A stretch of 14,056 nucleotides of DNA, taken from contig JAEETR010000072.1 in NCBI GenBank assembly GCA_016286595.1, positions 1 to 14,056 of the forward strand. Direction: 5' to 3'. This document shows positions 13,038 to 14,056 of the stretch, in pieces. The stretch comes from Oscillospiraceae bacterium. Lineage in GTDB: Bacteria > Bacillota > Clostridia > Oscillospirales > Oscillospiraceae. Within the stretch, counting starts at the first letter, position 1, and each line of letters opens with the position of its first letter. Below the pieces are notes generated by a model. The model saw only the letters and a program-made list of their open reading frames with translations, was not told the origin of the DNA and did not search any database. Made by a program: the position numbers and the translations under genes.

Positions 13038-13841
13038 TCACAGACCGAAATGCTTCAACGTGACCACCGCCGCCACCACCAGAACGCCGAGGCCGAGAGC
13101 GATATAGTCCCGGGCGGCGAATTTCAGCTGTCTGAGCCGGGTGCGGCCCTCGCCGCCGTGATAACAGCGGCTCTCCATGGCGGTGGCCAGCTCGTCGGCC
13201 CGGCGGAAGGCGGACACGAAAAGCGGCACGAGTATGGGCAGCATGGCCTTCGCCCGGCGCACGATGTTGCCGGTGTCGAAATCGGCGCCTCTGGCCCGCT
13301 GGGCGGACATTATCTTGTCCGTCTCCTCGATGAGGGTGGGGATGAAGCGCAGTGCTATGCTCATCATCATGGCCAGCTCGTGGATGGGCAGCTTCAGCTT
13401 TTTCAGGGGATTGAGAAGGCTTTCGAAGCCGTCGGTGAGCATGATGGGGGAGGTGGTGTAGGTCAGAAGGAAGGTACCGGTGATGAGCATCATTATCCTC
13501 AGCGCCATGAACACCGCGTTTTTCAGGCCCTCCCTCGTAATGGTCAGCTTCCAGATGGTGACGATGGGGGTGCCGGCGGTGTAGAACATGTTGAGTATCG
13601 CCGTCAGGACTATGACGAACACCAGAGGCTTGAGTCCCTTCACCATATTGCGGAAGGTGACCTTCGACACTCTTGCGCAGGTCACGAGCACGCACAGCAT
13701 AAGACCGTAGGAGACGTAGTTGGCCGCGGAGAAAAGGGCGGCGATGTACAGCACCACCAGAAGGATCTTCGTTCTGGGGTCGAGGCGGTGGGCGACGGTG
13801 TCGCCGGGGAAGTACTGGCCGAGAGTGATGTCCTTAAGCAT
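13038..13841 (-). CDS. ecfT: Energy-coupling factor transporter transmembrane protein EcfT
   Basis: Predicted 267-residue membrane subunit of an ECF-type ABC transporter, which links the ATPases EcfA/EcfA' to substrate-binding S components for vitamins or metal ions. Hydrophobic segments at about 25-55, 70-90, 108-128 and 244-262 surround the long cytoplasmic coupling region. The coupling motifs are SAQRARGADF (ARG at 183-185) and AMESRCYHGG (SRC at 224-226), the paired X-R-X motifs that contact the ATPases. The N-terminal SLHRLDPRTK-like element appears as VAHRLDPRTK (16-25). The ATG at 13841 overlaps the end of ecfA by 8 nt, with GGAG-like bases upstream inside ecfA, so translation is coupled. 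Substrate specificity cannot be told because S components are encoded elsewhere. Confidence 0.95.
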   Translation of the reverse strand: MLKDITLGQYFPGDTVAHRLDPRTKILLVVLYIAALFSAANYVSYGLMLCVLVTCARVSKVTFRNMVKGLKPLVFVIVLTAILNMFYTAGTPIVTIWKLTITREGLKNAVFMALRIMMLITGTFLLTYTTSPIMLTDGFESLLNPLKKLKLPIHELAMMMSIALRFIPTLIEETDKIMSAQRARGADFDTGNIVRRAKAMLPILVPLFVSAFRRADELATAMESRCYHGGEGRTRLRQLKFAARDYIALGLGVLVVAAVVTLKHFGL

Positions 13842-14056
13842 TAGCTCCGCCTCCCTTCCCGTTTTTCAGGGCGACGAGAGCGTCCCGCAGCATCTCCACG
13901 GTGTAGGGCGTACCTTCAACGGGCACGCCGCGGCGGCGCAGAGCGTCGGCCAGCTCCACCGCCGCGGGGACGCCCAGACCCATGGCCTGCCGCTCCCCGC
14001 CGTGGGAGAATACCTCCACCGGCGTGCCGGACAGGGCGATTCGGCCCCCGCTGAGC
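13834..14056 (-). CDS. ECF transporter ATP-binding protein EcfA, C-terminal part (5' end beyond window)
   Basis: The frame runs in from the right edge and stops with TAA at 13834-13836, giving the last 73 residues. The visible sequence is the C-terminal region of an EcfA ATPase: GRIALSGTPVEVF, corresponding to the family's conserved G-x-I-x-x-x-GTP-x-EVF stretch, then GLGVPAAVELADALRRRG and a TVEMLRDALVAL helix. The nucleotide-binding motifs lie outside the window. A short tail, KNGKGGGANA, ends the protein. An ATG-initiated frame within this region would be an internal start only. In the usual Firmicute order the gene next to ecfT is ecfA2; this rests on context, so no symbol is fixed. Confidence 0.88.
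   Translation of the reverse strand, partial: LSGGRIALSGTPVEVFSHGGERQAMGLGVPAAVELADALRRRGVPVEGTPYTVEMLRDALVALKNGKGGGANA

Noticed and set aside
14034..14056. LSGG near the window edge resembling the ABC transporter signature motif
   Set aside because: It falls in the C-terminal region just before GTPVEVF, far after the position of the true signature in EcfA, and is followed by R, not the usual Q.

Overview
The window reads as chromosomal DNA from a GC-rich Clostridia-type Firmicute, plausibly a gut Oscillospirales-like bacterium. The basis is strong AGGAG-type ribosome binding sites, sigma-A promoters, U-tract terminators, a lysine riboswitch ahead of lysC, an ecfA-ecfT-truA cluster and a ClpE-type ATPase. 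No mobile element, CRISPR array, rRNA or tRNA was seen. Coding density is high, and most genes have start sites that can be fixed by a Shine-Dalgarno sequence.

Left part (1-2921, plus strand): the 3' end of an unrecognised gene and its terminator; a small MscS-type mechanosensitive channel with its own promoter and terminator; and a cytoplasmic clan GH-A glycoside hydrolase resembling the beta-galactosidase-like GH35/DUF5597 group, ending at a bidirectional terminator. Next (2932-4380, minus strand) comes a two-gene unit from one promoter: a YhfC-type intramembrane protease homologue followed 15 nt later by a YbjQ-family protein.

Middle part (4513-7850, plus strand): a 56-codon small ORF with a strong RBS, then a lysine-biosynthesis unit. 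The unit has a sigma-A promoter, a complete lysine riboswitch, an intrinsic terminator, lysC (aspartate kinase) and lysA (diaminopimelate decarboxylase), closed by two tandem terminators. The layout implies that lysine represses the first and last steps of its own pathway by transcription attenuation.

Right part (7849-14056, minus strand; transcription runs from high to low coordinates): the end of ecfA, ecfT and truA, tightly packed or overlapping (ECF vitamin transporter module plus tRNA pseudouridine synthase). An extended -10 promoter then precedes a DUF5711-like anchored protein, a CvpA-family membrane protein and a ClpE-like two-domain AAA+ unfoldase. The last three are probably one operon; a joint role in envelope or proteostasis functions is inference only.

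I found no clear undescribed system. The best leads are the riboswitch expression platform and the inverted repeat over its promoter, the small ORF upstream, the DUF5711-CvpA-Clp operon (CvpA with a large extra loop, Clp with a zinc finger and long linker), the YhfC/YbjQ pair, and unusual residues in LysA.
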